Assembly (NCBI RefSeq): GCF_036181745.1
Contig: NZ_CP108080.1
Span: 682,001 to 746,000 of the forward strand
Origin: Streptomyces sp. NBC_00259
GTDB lineage: Bacteria > Actinomycetota > Actinomycetes > Streptomycetales > Streptomycetaceae
Direction of reading: 5' to 3'
Length of the DNA stretch: 64,000 nt
Within the stretch, counting starts at the first letter, position 1. Each line of letters begins with the position of its first letter. This document shows positions 61,743 through 64,000 of this stretch, in pieces. A model generated the notes under the pieces. The model ran no database searches. It was not told where the DNA came from and saw only the letters and a program-made list of their open reading frames with translations. The position numbers and the translations under genes are program-made.

Positions 61743-62888
61743 GTGCAGCATCGACGCACGGACCGCAGACGCTTCCTACCGATCGGAGCGGCGCTGGCTG
61801 CGGCCGTGTGTGCGGTGACGGGCGCGGTGGTGATCGTGATCGGCGAGTTCGGTGGTTCGCCCGATGGCAGCGATCGCGCCGACACTCTTCCGCCACCGGC
61901 CCGGATCGCCTGCGCCAAGGAGGGAAAGGTGCCCGGCTCCGGATCCACGGCGCAGCAGAACGCGATGGAGCGATGGATCCAGGAGTACGAGCGGGCGTGC
62001 CCGCCGGTGCGGATCGCGTACAACCCTCTCGGCTCGGGCGCCGGCGTCGCCCAGTTCATGCGGCAGGCGACATCCTTCGGCGGCACCGACGGCGCACTGA
62101 AGCCCGAGGACATCGAGTTGTCGAGAAGAGTGTGCCGCGGGGGCAAGGCGATCGATCTGCCGATGGTCGGCGGTCCGATCGCCATCGGCTACAACCTCCA
62201 GGGCCTGGACGATCTGGTCCTCGATGCCGGGACCCTCGCGAAGATCTTCGACTCGGAGATCACCAAGTGGTCCGATCCGGCGATCCGGGAGCTCAACCCG
62301 GGGATCAAGCTGCCCGATCTGGCGATCCAGGCGGTCCACCGCTCCGACAACTCCGGCACGACACAGAACCTCAACGCGTACCTGAACGGGGCGGCGCCGG
62401 ACCAGTGGCCGTACGCGAAGGAGAAGACCTGGCAGGGCAAGGGCGGTCACTCCGCGGCCGGTTCCGATGGTGTGGCGGGCGCGGTGCGCAACACCGAAGG
62501 GACGATCGGCTACTTCGAGCTGTCCTTCGCCTCCAAGCTGAAGATCCCGACCGTGCGGATCGACACGGGAGCGGCCAAGCCCGTCGAGGCCACCCCGGAG
62601 ACCGCATCGGCCGGCATCGCCAGCGCCAAGCTCGTGGGCAAGGGCGATGACGTGACGCTGGAGTTCGACTACGCGACCCAGGCCGAAGGCGCGTACCCGA
62701 TCGTCCTGGTCACGTACGAGATCGTCTGCGACACGGGCAACCAGCCCGAGATGCTGCCCGCACTGAAGTCCTTCCTCACCTATACGGCGAGCGAGGAAGG
62801 CCAGAAAATCCTGCCGAGCATTCACTACGCACCGCTGCCTGAGAACGTCGCCACGCGGGTGCGGAAGGTCATCGCCACACTGTCCTGA
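61743..62888 (+). CDS. pstS: Phosphate-binding protein PstS, without pstCAB
   Basis: 381 residues from the GTG at 61743 with AGGAG 6 nt upstream. A basic N-terminus with RRRFLPIG and a hydrophobic stretch suggests export, perhaps by Tat. PstS motifs: GSGSTAQQNAMERWIQEY, NPLGSGAGVAQF, GGTDGALK and HRSDNSGTTQNLNAYL, which form the oxyanion pocket. No permease or ATPase genes follow. In an arsenic island a phosphate-selective PstS may favour phosphate over arsenate during uptake. Confidence 0.9.
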   Translation: MQHRRTDRRRFLPIGAALAAAVCAVTGAVVIVIGEFGGSPDGSDRADTLPPPARIACAKEGKVPGSGSTAQQNAMERWIQEYERACPPVRIAYNPLGSGAGVAQFMRQATSFGGTDGALKPEDIELSRRVCRGGKAIDLPMVGGPIAIGYNLQGLDDLVLDAGTLAKIFDSEITKWSDPAIRELNPGIKLPDLAIQAVHRSDNSGTTQNLNAYLNGAAPDQWPYAKEKTWQGKGGHSAAGSDGVAGAVRNTEGTIGYFELSFASKLKIPTVRIDTGAAKPVEATPETASAGIASAKLVGKGDDVTLEFDYATQAEGAYPIVLVTYEIVCDTGNQPEMLPALKSFLTYTASEEGQKILPSIHYAPLPENVATRVRKVIATLS

Positions 62889-62900
62889 GACGTGCCGTCC

Positions 62901-63959
62901 TCAGCTCCGCAGCAGTTCCGCGACAGCGCGGGCGGCGTCGCGCGCGGGGCGGCCGACGCCGATGAGGGTCGCCGAGGCGGGGCCGGTCCAGTCGCCGTAG
63001 CCGAGGAGGTGCAGCCTCGGTTCCTGCAAAGCCCTGGTGCCGATGGTGGGAATGCGACCGCGCGCGCCGCGCAGGCCCAGCGGTGCCAGGTGCGAGAGGG
63101 CGGGTCGGAAGCCGGTGCACCAGATGACGGCATCGGCCTCGACTCGCGCACCGTCGGCCCACTCGGCCCCGCTGGTCGTGAGACGGGTGAACATCGTTGA
63201 GGCGGTGAGGAGTCCGGCATCGCGTGCTTCGCGTACGGGCGGTACGGCGACGATGTCGCCCAGGGATGCCACGCCGCCGGTGTCGGCCCGGCCTGCGTCG
63301 AGGGCTCGGCGGCGTGCGGTCGCGACGTCGAAGAGCACACGGCCGTCGACGTCGTCCGGCAGGAAGCGCGGCGGACGCTGGGTCGCCCACGTCACGTGCG
63401 CGTGGCCGGTGAGGTCAGCGGCGATCTGGGCGCCGGAGTTTCCGCCGCCGACGACGATCACGCGCTGCCCGGCGAGGTCCTGCGGATTGCGGTAGTCGAC
63501 GGTGTGGAGCTGGGTGCCTGCAAAGGCCGTACGGCCCGGGACGGCCGGCAGGAAGGGGCGTGACCAGGTGCCGGTCGCGCTGACGACGGCGTGGGCGCGC
63601 CACGTACCCGTATCGGCCTCGATGTGCAGGAACGGCCCGTCGCGGTGGACCGCCTGGACCTCAGCGCCGTGGTGCACGGGAAGTTCGTACCGCTTCTCAT
63701 AGTCGGCGAGGTAGTCGACGACGTGCCGGGCATCGGGGTACGTCGCACCCTCCTGCGGCGGCATGAGCCGGCCGGGCAGGGAGGAGAAGGCCGCCGGGGA
63801 GAACAGGCGCAACGAGTCCCAGGTGTGCTGCCAGGCGCCGCCCGGAGTGGACCGGGCGTCCAGAATGACGAAGTCCACACCGAGGCGGCGAAGGTGGAAA
63901 CCGGCGGCGAGCCCGGATTGCCCGCCGCCGATCACCACGACGTCCGCCTGCTGGGTCAT
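62901..63959 (-). CDS. ArsO-like flavin-dependent monooxygenase
   Basis: 352 residues from the ATG at 63959. FAD motif VVIGGGQSGLAAGFHLRRLG, NADPH motif VIVVGGGNSGAQIAADLTG and the late motif VIWCTGFRPALSHL. This is the class of small flavin monooxygenases often called ArsO in ars operons. It is the intact relative of the pseudogene at 58.5-59.5 kb. The start overlaps the stop of the gene upstream on the same strand (ATGA), so the two are coupled. Confidence 0.87.
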   Translation of the reverse strand: MTQQADVVVIGGGQSGLAAGFHLRRLGVDFVILDARSTPGGAWQHTWDSLRLFSPAAFSSLPGRLMPPQEGATYPDARHVVDYLADYEKRYELPVHHGAEVQAVHRDGPFLHIEADTGTWRAHAVVSATGTWSRPFLPAVPGRTAFAGTQLHTVDYRNPQDLAGQRVIVVGGGNSGAQIAADLTGHAHVTWATQRPPRFLPDDVDGRVLFDVATARRRALDAGRADTGGVASLGDIVAVPPVREARDAGLLTASTMFTRLTTSGAEWADGARVEADAVIWCTGFRPALSHLAPLGLRGARGRIPTIGTRALQEPRLHLLGYGDWTGPASATLIGVGRPARDAARAVAELLRS

Positions 63960-64000
63960 CCGGTGGGCTGCGCCTCGGCCGTGCGGCCGCGCATGAAGAT
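63956..64000 (-). CDS. 3' end of an unidentified gene coupled to the flavin monooxygenase
   Basis: Only the last 14 codons are in the window, ending RGRTAEAQPTG and TGA, overlapping the next ATG. Too little to identify. Its place at the head of an ars operon suggests another arsenic gene. Confidence 0.5.
   Translation of the reverse strand: MFMRGRTAEAQPTG

Noticed and set aside
1..64000. tRNA, rRNA and CRISPR arrays
   Set aside because: I saw no T-loop-type sequence with matching arms, no rRNA-like stretch and no regularly spaced direct repeats; the tandem repeats found have no spacers.
54177..64000. An organoarsenical antibiotic biosynthesis cluster (arsinothricin or bisenarsan type)
   Set aside because: No radical SAM ArsL-like, PEP-mutase-like or polyketide genes are visible; the content fits resistance. 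Genes beyond 64000 could change this.

Overview
The window is high-GC actinobacterial DNA, almost certainly from a Streptomyces or close relative. GTG starts, GTGA/ATGA translational coupling and strong third-position GC are common. It also carries Streptomyces-type families: a PAS/GAF/SpoIIE/HATPase regulator, DUF1707, an LAxTG-type sorting signal and split-LanB thiopeptide genes. No rRNA, tRNA or CRISPR array was recognised.

Region 1 (about 1-15.8 kb) is most of a ribosomally synthesised, azole-containing, dehydrated peptide cluster of thiopeptide or thiazolylpeptide type, cut by the left edge. In order it has the C-terminus of a YcaO-like protein, a leader-binding/YcaO fusion, a two-domain SagB-type azoline dehydrogenase, a split LanB glutamylation protein, a thiopeptide-type LanB C-terminal protein, a PqqD-like/M50 membrane protease, an ABC exporter pair and a second leader-binding/YcaO fusion. 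A 58-residue precursor lies on the opposite strand at 12800-12976. In its putative 21-residue core every residue but the last is Ser, Thr or Cys. An M20 amidohydrolase, an 86-residue unknown and a LuxR-type regulator flank it. This is the best candidate for an undescribed system.

Region 2 (about 15.8-38.6 kb) is mainly regulatory and general accessory genes: MarR regulators (two of them paralogues with matching leaderless promoters), a PP2C-type regulator with altered metal-site motifs, a P-loop ATPase with a C-terminal HTH, a probable sortase-anchored hydrolase, an ECF sigma factor with a YciI/DGPF protein, a two-component system with a GerMN-like lipoprotein, a CobF-VOC fusion, a TauE/SafE permease and a Kup K+ transporter.

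Region 3 (38.6-47.6 kb) holds a dismembered Kdp locus. Two kdpD genes and kdpF read leftward, a lone kdpB reads rightward and ends in a strong terminator, and kdpA, kdpC and kdpE are absent.

Region 4 (47.9-54 kb) has an SDR protein, a 25-residue bL37-like ribosomal peptide, a thiolase, a RidA protein, a SUKH-like immunity gene and several sharply truncated gene ends that mark recombination junctions.

Region 5 (54.2-64 kb) is an arsenic island: arsM, an arsI/cadI-type lyase, three flavin oxidoreductases (one a pseudogene), two arsR genes, two MFS transporters (one broken by a short GC-rich insertion) and an orphan pstS. ArsR-like operators lie in the divergent promoters. Broken genes recur across the window (20.3, 22.1, 33.1-33.7, 48.9, 52.4, 56.0 and 58.8 kb), which suggests a fluid part of the chromosome.
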